The notes: generated by a model from the sequence alone, not told the origin. DNA of 7,867 nt from Chloroflexota bacterium (GCA_026389975.1 JAPLGV010000092.1:1-7867), one strand, 5' to 3'; shown: positions 1 to 5,995, counted from the stretch's first letter. A program made the numbers and translations.

Positions 1-1274
1 ACGGCGATTCATTTGAGGATGTATATTCTGCCATTGTGGAAAAAGTGCTGGAACTGGGAAAATCGCCGAAGGGTGTGGTCTATGCCGTACCGGGCGACCC
101 GTTTGTAGCCGAGGCTACTTGTCCCGAAATAGCTCAGCGCGCCCGGACACTGGGCCTGCCGTTGAAAATTGTGAGCGGACTCTCTTTCCTTGAGCCGGTC
201 TTTGCCGCCCTGGGCTTAGACCCGTACCCGCGCCTGATCTTGATGGACGCATTAGAGTTGAGCCAGGCGCATGTCCCGGGCTTTCCACCGGACATGCCGG
301 TGTTGGTGGCCCAGGTTTATTCGCGACTGGTCGCTGCCGAAGTCAAGATGACTCTCAATACTATTTATCCTGATGAACATCCGGTGCGTCTTGTTCATGC
401 CGGCGGGACAAAAGGTGAAATCATTGAGGATATCCTGCTCTATGAAATTGACCGGGCCGAGCACATTGGCTTGCTGACGGTGCTTTATGTCCCACCGCTG
501 GGCGAGGGGACTTCATTTGAGGCTTTTCAGGAAATCGTAGCGCACCTGCGCGCTCCGGATGGCTGTGCCTGGGACCGCGAGCAGACGCACGAGTCACTGC
601 GTACGCATTTGATGGGAGAAGCTTACGAGGCGCTTGCCGCGATGGATTCTGGTGACCCGGCGGAGATGGCTGAGGAATTTGGTGACCTGCTGTTGCAAAT
701 TGTCTTAAATGCTCAAATTGCCAGCGAAGACGGCGAGTTCAATATGGCAGATGTGCTCAAGGGCATCTACGACAAGATTATCCGTCGTCATCCCCATGTC
801 TTTGGCGATGTGACACTGGATGGGGTTCAGGGTGTTTTGAAGAATTGGGAAAAACTCAAGGCTGTCGAACGCGCGAACAGCCACGAACCGGAAAAAGGTC
901 TGCTGGACGGTGTCCCGTTGGCGCTACCGGCGCTCTCGCAGGCGCAGGAATATCAAGACCGGGCTGCCCGCGTCGGTTTTGACTGGAAGGAAGTCAGCGG
1001 TGTACTGGATAAAATCGCCGAAGAGATCCAGGAGGTCCGGGAGGTTACGAACGAAGAGGAACTGATTGCCGAACTGGGCGACCTGTTCTTCGCCCTGGTC
1101 AACCTGGCCCGCTGGAAGAAAGTGGATGCCGAGTCCGCTTTGCGGGGGACGAGTATGCGCTTCAAGAAGCGCTTCGCTTATGTGGAACAGGGAGCGAAGA
1201 AACAGGGCAGGAAACTGTCCGAGATGTCCATTGATGAGATGGAAGCGTTGTGGCAGGAAGCGAAGAGACATTGA
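1..1274 (+). CDS. mazG: YabN/MazG-type fusion: tetrapyrrole methylase domain plus two MazG domains (5' partial)
   Basis: The reading frame is open to the left edge (first full codon at 3), so the start and probably some 75-80 residues are missing. Residues are counted here from the GTG codon at 36. Residues 1 to about 155 resemble the C-terminal part of a SAM-dependent tetrapyrrole methylase (YAVPGDPFVAEAT, residues 16-28). MazG domain 1 spans about 162-258 and domain 2 about 300-385. MazG enzymes hydrolyse NTPs/dNTPs to monophosphate and pyrophosphate in the cytoplasm, using Mg2+ held by an EExxE...ExxD motif. Domain 2 keeps it (E329, E330, E333; E346, D349). Domain 1 has GEAYE at 194-198, so the first Glu is Gly, while E214 and D217 are present. 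The order matches Bacillus YabN-like fusions. The role of the methylase half is not known from sequence. It ends just before a terminator shared with the convergent operon. Family call is firm; the in vivo substrate is open. Confidence 0.93.
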   Translation, partial: GDSFEDVYSAIVEKVLELGKSPKGVVYAVPGDPFVAEATCPEIAQRARTLGLPLKIVSGLSFLEPVFAALGLDPYPRLILMDALELSQAHVPGFPPDMPVLVAQVYSRLVAAEVKMTLNTIYPDEHPVRLVHAGGTKGEIIEDILLYEIDRAEHIGLLTVLYVPPLGEGTSFEAFQEIVAHLRAPDGCAWDREQTHESLRTHLMGEAYEALAAMDSGDPAEMAEEFGDLLLQIVLNAQIASEDGEFNMADVLKGIYDKIIRRHPHVFGDVTLDGVQGVLKNWEKLKAVERANSHEPEKGLLDGVPLALPALSQAQEYQDRAARVGFDWKEVSGVLDKIAEEIQEVREVTNEEELIAELGDLFFALVNLARWKKVDAESALRGTSMRFKKRFAYVEQGAKKQGRKLSEMSIDEMEALWQEAKRH

Positions 1275-1293
1275 CAATCAAAAGCGAAGACAG

Positions 1294-1326
1294 AAAGGCT
1301 CCCACCATTTTTCGACGGGAGCCTTT
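1294..1326. terminator. Perfect 10-bp hairpin between convergent genes, likely bidirectional terminator
   Basis: AAAGGCTCCC (1294-1303) pairs perfectly with GGGAGCCTTT (1317-1326) around a 13-nt loop. The sequence after the stem is T-rich but interrupted on both strands (GATTTCATATGTTT on plus; CTGTCTTCGCTTTTGATT on minus). It lies 19 nt after the MazG stop and 21 nt beyond the end of the minus-strand PH-like gene, the expected place for a terminator serving both. Confidence 0.75.
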
Positions 1327-1347
1327 GATTTCATATGTTTGATGAAA

Positions 1348-1899
1348 TCAGGGCGTTTTTGACTTTCCGGCGAATTGTTCGTAAGCCTTCACGAATAATT
1401 TGCCATCCGAAATCATGTGAACCTGGATTTTTCGATTGGACTTTTGTTTTATAAAAATGGCATCTCGTCGCCAGGTCAGTGAAGCGATATCTTCCAGCGG
1501 TGTCACATTTTGACTCCAGGCATAAGGCGAGCCGCGTACCCAGATGCGCTGGTCGGTCAGGATGAACTCGCTGATGAATGTACAGGCCACATCTTCTGCC
1601 ACCCAGGCGGCCGCTGCCAGGGGAAACAGCCCCAGATATAAAGATTTGATCAGCAGGCTGGCTGCCCAGGCTGGCAGGAAGGAAATGAAAGCAGCCTCTG
1701 TTAGACCTTTGAGCAAGGTAAATATTATAAATGTCAAAATGGTGATGCCCACAACACAGGTAAATATTATAAACGTCAAAATGGTGATGCCCACAACACT
1801 GCTACCGATTTTCCAGGCGATAACATACCATTTTCGGTTGGGGGTGGTACGATAGAGAACGCTCTCGCCTGGCTGGGGTTGGAATTCGACAATTGACAT
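1348..1899 (-). CDS. Membrane protein with bacterial PH-like domain
   Basis: This 183-residue protein has unknown function. The N-terminus (GESVLYRTTPNRKWYVIAWK, residues 11-30) is followed by a long hydrophobic stretch at 31-64 and another around 72-100. A C-terminal domain at about 108-175 (EFILTDQRIWVRG, then TPLEDIASLTWRRDAIFI) has the pattern of bacterial PH domains of the YdbS/YdbT kind: the first strands hold a 'TDQRI' turn, then a 'DI.S' strand. Such proteins sit at the inner membrane; their ligands are mostly unknown. The first hydrophobic stretch contains an exact 14-residue repeat (35-48 and 49-62), described separately. The ATG at 1899 lies only 3 nt after the stop of the upstream minus-strand gene, so the two are surely co-transcribed and probably translationally coupled; a weak GGGAAA precedes it. 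PH assignment is by pattern and should be confirmed by a profile search. Confidence 0.8.
   Translation of the reverse strand: MSIVEFQPQPGESVLYRTTPNRKWYVIAWKIGSSVVGITILTFIIFTCVVGITILTFIIFTLLKGLTEAAFISFLPAWAASLLIKSLYLGLFPLAAAAWVAEDVACTFISEFILTDQRIWVRGSPYAWSQNVTPLEDIASLTWRRDAIFIKQKSNRKIQVHMISDGKLFVKAYEQFAGKSKTP
1716..1799. repeat. 42-bp in-frame tandem duplication inside a membrane-helix coding region
   Basis: Two adjacent 42-bp copies, 1716-1757 and 1758-1799, both begin AGGTAAATATTATAAA on the plus strand and end CCCACAACAC. They differ at one base only (T at 1732, C at 1774). On the minus strand this is the third position of a Thr codon (ACA versus ACG), so the change is silent. Each copy encodes 14 residues beginning VVGITILTFIIFT. 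The near identity points to a recent duplication, or to copy homogenisation by recombination or slippage. Confidence 0.97.
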
Positions 1900-1902
1900 A
1901 AA

Positions 1903-2319
1903 TTATTTCCCAAAAACCCAGGGCTTTGCCCAGGGAACATTTGGAAAAATACGCAGTGGTTTTTTGGGATCCACTTTTACCGGCACATTCTTGCCAGGCA
2001 ATACCTGTTCCAGTGAATCCACCTCTACCAACCAGCAAGTGGAAATCTGGTAAGGCGCTTTTCCAGGGAGTTGTATCTCCACCTGTAGGTCAACTTTGGC
2101 GAAACCGCCAGCGTTCGAGGCAATCGTCTCGTTTTTGCTGATCACATTTGCTCCGGCTTCAATCGCATGGCGGAAGCCGCCTTCAAATTCCGAAACTTTT
2201 CCCCGCATTTCTTGCACATGGCGCCACTGGCTACGGTTCAGGCGCATAATCAGGATGACGATCAAGATGGCAGGTATTAGAATAATTGCCAATAAAATGA
2301 CCATACTAATGGTATTCAT
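1903..2319 (-). CDS. Small membrane-anchored protein of unknown function
   Basis: This protein has 138 residues. One strongly hydrophobic helix at about 5-25 is followed by a basic residue cluster (RLNRSQWRH), suggesting an N-terminal anchor with the rest in the cytoplasm by the positive-inside rule. The soluble part looks beta-rich: an Ala/Gly/Val segment (EAGANVISKNE, 54-64), 'VDLQVEIQLPGKAPY' and 'LPGKNVPVKVDPKKPLRI' (107-124). The PGK.V.VKVDP..P pattern recurs in short membrane proteins of unknown function (DUF3592-like in style); I cannot assign a role. The ATG at 2319 is preceded by a strong ribosome binding site (GAGGAGAAGG, minus strand, 2321-2330). It is the first gene of a two-gene operon with the PH-like gene. 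A second Met at residue 6 is less well placed. Confidence 0.82.
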   Translation of the reverse strand: MNTISMVILLAIILIPAILIVILIMRLNRSQWRHVQEMRGKVSEFEGGFRHAIEAGANVISKNETIASNAGGFAKVDLQVEIQLPGKAPYQISTCWLVEVDSLEQVLPGKNVPVKVDPKKPLRIFPNVPWAKPWVFGK

Positions 2320-2348
2320 TCCTTCTCCTCGAATGGGCGAATGAGTTG

Positions 2349-2354
2349 ATTATA
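2349..2354 (-). promoter_or_regulatory. Consensus -10 box (TATAAT) for the minus-strand membrane-protein operon
   Basis: The minus strand reads CAGTATAATCAAC here, a perfect TATAAT, 29 nt upstream of the ATG at 2319. The expected transcript would start near 2342 and have a leader of about 22 nt containing the GAGGAG site. No good -35 hexamer is visible at 16-18 bp (CTGGCT at 17 bp). The box overlaps the stop codon that ends the kinase-like remnant. Confidence 0.55.
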
Positions 2355-2550
2355 CTGCCCGGGATGCTGGCAGCCAGACGAAAAACGGGGCCCCTTCGCC
2401 CGGTACGCCAGCACTCTGGACCTCTATAAACTTTGCGTACGGTTTCATGTGCCTTGTAATACTATAACCGACTTTCATCATCGAATCAACAACCGTTTTT
2501 TGGTTGGAGGTCTTTGTGAATTCCCATGGTTTGTGGATACCCGGCAAAAT
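2350..2550 (-). pseudogene. Degenerate remnant of a histidine-kinase HATPase domain C-terminus
   Basis: The minus-strand frame ending at 2350 encodes ILPGIHKPWEFTK, then VGYSITRHM and finally a stretch ending GEGAPFFVWLPA. The order and spacing match the end of sensor-kinase ATP-binding domains: PGI, the F-box-like I.xP(F/W)..TK, the G.(S)I(T/V)RH helix, IEVQS, then G.G..F.VWLP. The glycine-rich ATP lid is broken (TSNQKTVVDSMMK in place of G.GLGL), and the D.G of the PGI box is lost (KILPGI). No N-box or phospho-acceptor region is found upstream. In-frame translation could only begin at the ATG at 2625, which has no ribosome binding site, has a stop five codons upstream, and lies in the nrdR control region. 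I infer a decayed tail of a kinase gene. Chance resemblance is not excluded. Confidence 0.5.
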
Positions 2551-2577
2551 TTTAAGGTAAATCACCCGTCTGTACTC

Positions 2578-2606
2578 TTGTTTAGGTCTGGCAATTATGT
2601 TAGAAT
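2578..2606 (+). promoter_or_regulatory. Probable sigma70-type extended -10 promoter of nrdR
   Basis: TAGAAT at 2601-2606 matches five of six bases of TATAAT, and TG at 2598-2599 gives an extended -10 (TGTTAGAAT). A poor -35 (TTGTTT, 2578-2583) lies at the ideal 17-bp spacing. Transcription would start near 2613, leaving a leader of about 87 nt that contains both NrdR-like boxes. Confidence 0.5.
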
Positions 2607-2618
2607 ATTGAAAATTAT

Positions 2619-2634
2619 GCCCCATATATAGGGG
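2619..2634. promoter_or_regulatory. NrdR box 1 (candidate operator)
   Basis: GCCCCATATATAGGGG fits the NrdR box consensus acaCwAtATaTwGtgt at 11 of 16 positions, including nine of the ten core bases (2622-2631). CCCC and GGGG flank an alternating AT centre, so it is a strong palindrome. It lies just downstream of the predicted transcription start, where bound repressor would block the polymerase. Confidence 0.65.
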
Positions 2635-2649
2635 ATTTTATTTATCAAA

Positions 2650-2665
2650 CCACCAAATATGGCGG
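2650..2665. promoter_or_regulatory. NrdR box 2 (candidate operator)
   Basis: CCACCAAATATGGCGG contains the core CCAAATATGG (2653-2662) and matches the NrdR consensus at about 10 of 16 positions. Its centre (2657.5) is exactly 31 bp from the centre of box 1 (2626.5), close to three helical turns. Paired boxes at this spacing are the known NrdR operator arrangement. Confidence 0.6.
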
Positions 2666-2687
2666 CTACATTTGTTCTAATTTTCAC

Positions 2688-2691
2688 GGAG
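2688..2691 (+). promoter_or_regulatory. Ribosome binding site that decides the nrdR start
   Basis: GGAG lies 8 nt before the ATG at 2700. The frame also offers GTG at 2691 (overlapping the site) and ATG at 2694 (2 nt away), both badly placed. The ATG at 2700 also gives the family's usual beginning, MRCPYC. Confidence 0.75.
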
Positions 2692-2699
2692 TGATGGTC

Positions 2700-3152
2700 A
2701 TGCGTTGCCCATACTGCCAGAATGACGGCTCGAAAGTAATTGATACCACCCACGACAGTCACGGGGGCATCCGCCGCCGGCGGGAATGCCTGAAATGTGG
2801 ACAAAGATTCAGCAGTTATGAACGCCCGATCCTGGCAACACCTTTGATTGTCAAGCAGGATGGGACGCGCGAGGAGTTCGAACGGGGGAAATTGGAACGC
2901 GGCATCCGCATCGCCTGTGCCAAACGCCCGGTCTCGGCGGCGGATATCGAGCGGCTGTTGGGCCAGGTGGAAGCGGCACTTCAGCGCCAGGGTAAATCCG
3001 AAATTTCGTCTCGCGTGGTTGGCGATCTGGTCATCAAGGGATTGAAGGAGCTGGACCAGATCGCTTACATCCGATATGCGATTGTTTATCTACGGTTGGA
3101 CGATTTGCACGCCCTACGCAACGAGATTGACCGCCTTTTGTTAGAATCATAA
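2700..3152 (+). CDS. nrdR: Transcriptional repressor NrdR
   Basis: The 150-residue protein has the usual NrdR length. It is the nucleotide-sensing repressor of ribonucleotide reductase genes, binding DNA as an oligomer whose state depends on ATP and dATP. The N-terminal zinc ribbon carries C3, C6, C30 and C33 (MRCPYC; ECLKCGQRF), followed by the Arg-rich DNA-contact stretch RRRR at 25-28. The ATP-cone covers about 49-139, starting LIVKQDGTREEFERGKL and holding the ACAKRPVS segment. A probable promoter and two NrdR-like boxes stand directly upstream, which argues for autoregulation. nrdJ follows 122 nt downstream on the same strand, so they may share a transcript. Nothing looks abnormal. Family identity is beyond reasonable doubt. 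Confidence 0.97.
   Translation: MRCPYCQNDGSKVIDTTHDSHGGIRRRRECLKCGQRFSSYERPILATPLIVKQDGTREEFERGKLERGIRIACAKRPVSAADIERLLGQVEAALQRQGKSEISSRVVGDLVIKGLKELDQIAYIRYAIVYLRLDDLHALRNEIDRLLLES
3139..3147 (+). promoter_or_regulatory. Possible second extended -10 element upstream of nrdJ
   Basis: TGTTAGAAT in the last codons of nrdR is identical, nine of nine bases, to the extended -10 proposed for nrdR at 2598-2606. It could start an nrdJ-specific transcript near 3154 whose leader begins with the hairpin at 3163. No convincing -35 is seen, and the match could come from the Leu-Leu-Glu-Ser codons alone. Confidence 0.25.
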
Positions 3153-3162
3153 ATTTTATCAT

Positions 3163-3201
3163 GCACCGATAGTTCCCGTAGCTGGGGCGGAATATCGGTG
3201 C
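3163..3201 (+). other. Hairpin in the nrdR-nrdJ gap (terminator, attenuator or processing signal)
   Basis: GCACCGATA (3163-3171) pairs perfectly with TATCGGTGC (3193-3201). Inside, TTCC (3173-3176) can pair with GGAA (3189-3192) after a one-base bulge, giving a 13-bp interrupted stem. The following sequence, GTATTTGTTTCTGTT, is T-rich but broken, so termination would be partial at best. The placement could set the ratio of nrdJ to nrdR transcript. No B12-box-like GCCACTG and no room for a cobalamin riboswitch are present. Confidence 0.55.
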
Positions 3202-3259
3202 GTATTTGTTTCTGTTCCTGCGCCTCAACTTTTATTGGCATAAAAGAATCAGAATTATA

Positions 3260-3265
3260 GAGGAG
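3260..3265 (+). promoter_or_regulatory. Ribosome binding site that decides the nrdJ start
   Basis: GAGGAG lies 9 nt before the ATG at 3275. The frame stays open upstream to a TTG at 3206, but those 23 codons cover the hairpin tail and this site and read as non-family sequence, so the ATG at 3275 is chosen. Confidence 0.85.
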
Positions 3266-3274
3266 AAACCCAGC

Positions 3275-5908
3275 ATGGCTATGACGACACTCGTCTCGAA
3301 AAAGAATACATTGTCTACCCCGCCGGTTCCCAACGACCTCCCTGGTGTGGAATTGACCGAGAACGCCCGTCAGGTGTTGGTGCGCCGCTATGTTCGCCGC
3401 GGTGATGACGGGAATCCAGCGGAGACCGTCGAAGAGATGTTCTGGCGGGTCGCGTATCACATTGCCAAAGCCGAGGAATCCTACGGCGGCGACGTGATGG
3501 TCCGCGCCCGTGAGTTTTATGTTTTATTGACCTCCAGGAAATTTTTCCCCAATTCTCCCACTTTTACCGGCGCGGGTACGCCGCTGGGACAGCTTGCCGC
3601 GTGCTTCGTCCTGCCGATTACCGACGATATGGGCCGCGACCCGGCGGGTATCTTCCAATCCCTACGGGACGCGGCGCTCATCCAGCAGACCGGCGGCGGG
3701 AACGGCTTCTCGTTCTCGCGCCTTCGGCCCAAGGGGGCGCTTGTTAAATCGTCGGCGGGACAGGCCACCGGTCCAGTGGGGTTCCTGCGGGTCTATGACC
3801 ATGCCTTCGGCGAGATCGCCCAGGGCGGCACCCGGCGCGGGGCCAACATGGGCGTCCTGCGCGTGGACCATCCCGATATCGAAGAGTTCGTCACCTGCAA
3901 AACCGATGAGAACCAGATTATCAACTTCAATATTTCGGTCGGTATCACCGACGCATTCATGCAGGCGGTGAAAGACGACGCCGACTGGGACCTGGTTTTC
4001 CCGGATGTGACCGCGCCGGAATACCGTGGCTTCAGCGGCACGCCGGAACAGGCCAGGGAGAAGGGGATCCCGCTGCGCACCTACAAGACGGTGCGGGCAG
4101 GCGAGCTTTTCGCCAAAATTATCAACCAGGCACACCATAACGGGGAGCCGGGACTATTATTCCTGGATGCGGCCAACCGTAGTAACCCGGTACCGCACTT
4201 GTATCCGCTCGAGGCAACCAATCCATGTGGTGAACAGTGGCTCGGACCTTACGAGAACTGCTGCCTGGGTTCGGTCAACCTGGCCGAACACTGCGGAGTG
4301 GATGGACAGGTTGATTGGGACGGCCTGCGCCGCAGCGTCGAAACCGCCACCCGCTTCCTGGATGATGTGGTGGACGCCAACGCCTACGTCCCGGCGGTGC
4401 CGCAATTGAAAGAGGCCGCGCATCGGGCGCGCCGCATCGGACTGGGTATAATGGGCCTGGCAGACGTAATGTACCATGTGGGTGTACGCTACGGCTCGCC
4501 AGAGGGACAGGAGTTCGGGGCGCAGGTGATGGAGTTCGTCCGTTACCACGCCGTGCGGACCAGCGTGGCCCTGGCGCGCGAGCGCGGGGCATTCCCGTCC
4601 ATCAAGGGTAGCATCTACGATTTTGAGGATATGCAATGGCAGCCGCCCCGACCAATGACGCCGTACACTGATGAGTGGGGCCGGCCAGCGCTGGATTGGG
4701 ACGGAATCCTGGAAGGTATCCAAAAATATGGCATCCGCAATGCCGCCCAGACCACAGTGGCCCCCACCGGAACGATTGCCACGGTGGCCGGATGCGAAGG
4801 CTATGGCTGCGAGCCGGTCTTCGCCCTGGCGTACGTGCGTCACGTTAACGACAACGGCAAGGACCTGCAACTGACCTATGCCAGTCCGCGCTTCGACTCG
4901 GCCTTGGAAAAGGCCGGGATCACCGGGGAAGCGCGCCAGGAAATCATCGAGAGTGTGATGCAGCATGGCACGTGCCAGGATATCCCCGAGGTCCCGGAAA
5001 CGCTGCGGAACGTGTTTGTGGTGGCGGGAGACATTCCCGCAGAAGACCACGTCCACATGCAGGCCGCCCTGCAGGCGTTCGTGGACAATTCCCTCTCCAA
5101 GACGATCAACTTTCCCGAAGACGCCACCCAGGAAGACGTGGCCGAGGCCTACCTGCTGGCCTGGGAACTGGGCTGTAAGGGTATCACGGTTTACGTGACC
5201 GGCTCGCGCGAGAAGGTGGTGCTGGAGACCAAGGCCACCGCGCAGAAAAAACATACTCCCGCCGTCCCCACCGGGACCGTTATCCTGCCCTTTGGCAACA
5301 ACGGCGGCGGGAAGCCCGTCTCGGAGACGGAGATCGCCACCCAACTGGCCGCCTGGCACGAGTCCAAGAAACCGCGCCCGCGCCTGCTCCCCGGCAGTAC
5401 CTTCCGGGTCGAGACGCCGCTCGGGAAAGCCTTCATCACCGTCAACGAGAACGGCGGCAAGCAGCCGTTTGAAGTCTTCATTAACACAGCCAAGGCCGGT
5501 TCGGAGACCGCCGCCGTCTCGGAAGCCATCGGGCGGCTCATCTCGTACATCCTGCGGCTGGCCTCGCCCATCGCCCCGCGTGAACGCCTGTCCGAGGTGG
5601 TGCGCCAACTCTCCGGCATTGGCGGCGGGCGCTCGCTGGGCTTTGGCCCGAACCGGGTGCGTTCCCTTCCAGACGGGGTGGGACAGGTGCTGGACGAGTA
5701 TTTGAACGGCCGGAAAACGCACCAGGTGACGGAATCCGGTGCGCAAGCGGACCCCGAGCCGGCCAATGTCAACGGGCATTTTCCCCAGGCGGAATCCGCC
5801 GTCTCTGTCTTGAAGATGGGTGACTTGTGCCCGGAGTGCGGCGAGGCCACCATGGTCAATGAAGAAGGCTGCCGCAAGTGTTATACCTGCGGGTATAGCG
5901 AGTGTTAA
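3275..5908 (+). CDS. nrdJ: Adenosylcobalamin-dependent (class II) ribonucleoside-diphosphate reductase
   Basis: This is an 877-residue cytoplasmic enzyme reducing ribonucleotides to deoxyribonucleotides through a B12-generated thiyl radical. Residues are numbered from the ATG at 3275. C110 (AACFVLP) and C329 are the expected redox pair. N316-C318-E320 (TNPCGEQ) is the radical active site, and its 11-residue spacing to C329 equals that in the Thermotoga enzyme. GGGNGFSFSRLRPKG (140-154) and PTGTI (497-501) are conserved barrel motifs. A TSCPD-type domain lies at about 685-812. The tail carries C852, C855, C866, C869, C872 and C877 (CPECG...CRKCYTCGYSEC), which re-reduces the active site. The N-terminus goes straight into the RNR_N helices, so no ATP-cone is visible; overall dATP inhibition may be absent, leaving nucleotide sensing to NrdR. 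It follows nrdR and ends 24 nt before a strong terminator. Confidence 0.97.
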   Translation: MAMTTLVSKKNTLSTPPVPNDLPGVELTENARQVLVRRYVRRGDDGNPAETVEEMFWRVAYHIAKAEESYGGDVMVRAREFYVLLTSRKFFPNSPTFTGAGTPLGQLAACFVLPITDDMGRDPAGIFQSLRDAALIQQTGGGNGFSFSRLRPKGALVKSSAGQATGPVGFLRVYDHAFGEIAQGGTRRGANMGVLRVDHPDIEEFVTCKTDENQIINFNISVGITDAFMQAVKDDADWDLVFPDVTAPEYRGFSGTPEQAREKGIPLRTYKTVRAGELFAKIINQAHHNGEPGLLFLDAANRSNPVPHLYPLEATNPCGEQWLGPYENCCLGSVNLAEHCGVDGQVDWDGLRRSVETATRFLDDVVDANAYVPAVPQLKEAAHRARRIGLGIMGLADVMYHVGVRYGSPEGQEFGAQVMEFVRYHAVRTSVALARERGAFPSIKGSIYDFEDMQWQPPRPMTPYTDEWGRPALDWDGILEGIQKYGIRNAAQTTVAPTGTIATVAGCEGYGCEPVFALAYVRHVNDNGKDLQLTYASPRFDSALEKAGITGEARQEIIESVMQHGTCQDIPEVPETLRNVFVVAGDIPAEDHVHMQAALQAFVDNSLSKTINFPEDATQEDVAEAYLLAWELGCKGITVYVTGSREKVVLETKATAQKKHTPAVPTGTVILPFGNNGGGKPVSETEIATQLAAWHESKKPRPRLLPGSTFRVETPLGKAFITVNENGGKQPFEVFINTAKAGSETAAVSEAIGRLISYILRLASPIAPRERLSEVVRQLSGIGGGRSLGFGPNRVRSLPDGVGQVLDEYLNGRKTHQVTESGAQADPEPANVNGHFPQAESAVSVLKMGDLCPECGEATMVNEEGCRKCYTCGYSEC

Positions 5909-5932
5909 TTACATTTCGCATTTGTTGAGGAA

Positions 5933-5968
5933 GAATGGGCAGAGATAATTCTCTGCTCATTCCGTTTT
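5933..5968 (+). terminator. Intrinsic terminator of nrdJ
   Basis: GAATGGGCAGAGA (5933-5945) pairs with TCTCTGCTCATTC (5950-5962) as a 13-bp stem with one G-U pair and a 4-nt TAAT loop. CGTTTT follows. It begins 24 nt after the nrdJ stop and just before the promoter of the MFS gene. Confidence 0.85.
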
Positions 5969-5981
5969 AAGACAAAAAGCG

Positions 5982-5987
5982 TATAAT
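5982..5987 (+). promoter_or_regulatory. Consensus -10 box (TATAAT) for the MFS gene
   Basis: A perfect TATAAT follows the nrdJ terminator, with a predicted start near 5994 and a leader of about 40 nt. No good -35 is seen at 16-18 bp (ATTCCG at 17 bp). The -35 zone falls on the terminator's right arm and T-tract, so the two signals are closely packed. Confidence 0.6.
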
Positions 5988-5995
5988 TCACCCTT

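Noticed and set aside
2449..2631. 60-codon plus-strand open frame in the spacer
   Set aside because: It has no ribosome binding site, overlaps the nrdR promoter and first box, and resembles no protein family.
3235..3261. Promoter from TTGGCA (3235-3240) and TATAGA (3256-3261)
   Set aside because: Spacing is only 15 bp, the -10 matches four of six, and transcription would begin within the ribosome binding site region, leaving almost no leader.
3206..3274. Upstream extension of nrdJ from a TTG at 3206
   Set aside because: It has no ribosome binding site of its own, covers the GAGGAG site of the ATG at 3275, and its residues do not look like the N-terminus of the family.
3153..3274. Cobalamin riboswitch or NrdR box before nrdJ
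   Set aside because: The gap is too short for a cobalamin riboswitch and lacks a B12 box. The only partial NrdR-like match (around 3251-3260) fits six of ten core bases and has no partner 31 bp away.
4157..5779. 540-codon open frame on the minus strand inside nrdJ
   Set aside because: It is antisense to a clearly real, highly conserved gene in GC-rich sequence; its translation shows no recognisable domain and is the usual by-product of strong third-position GC bias.
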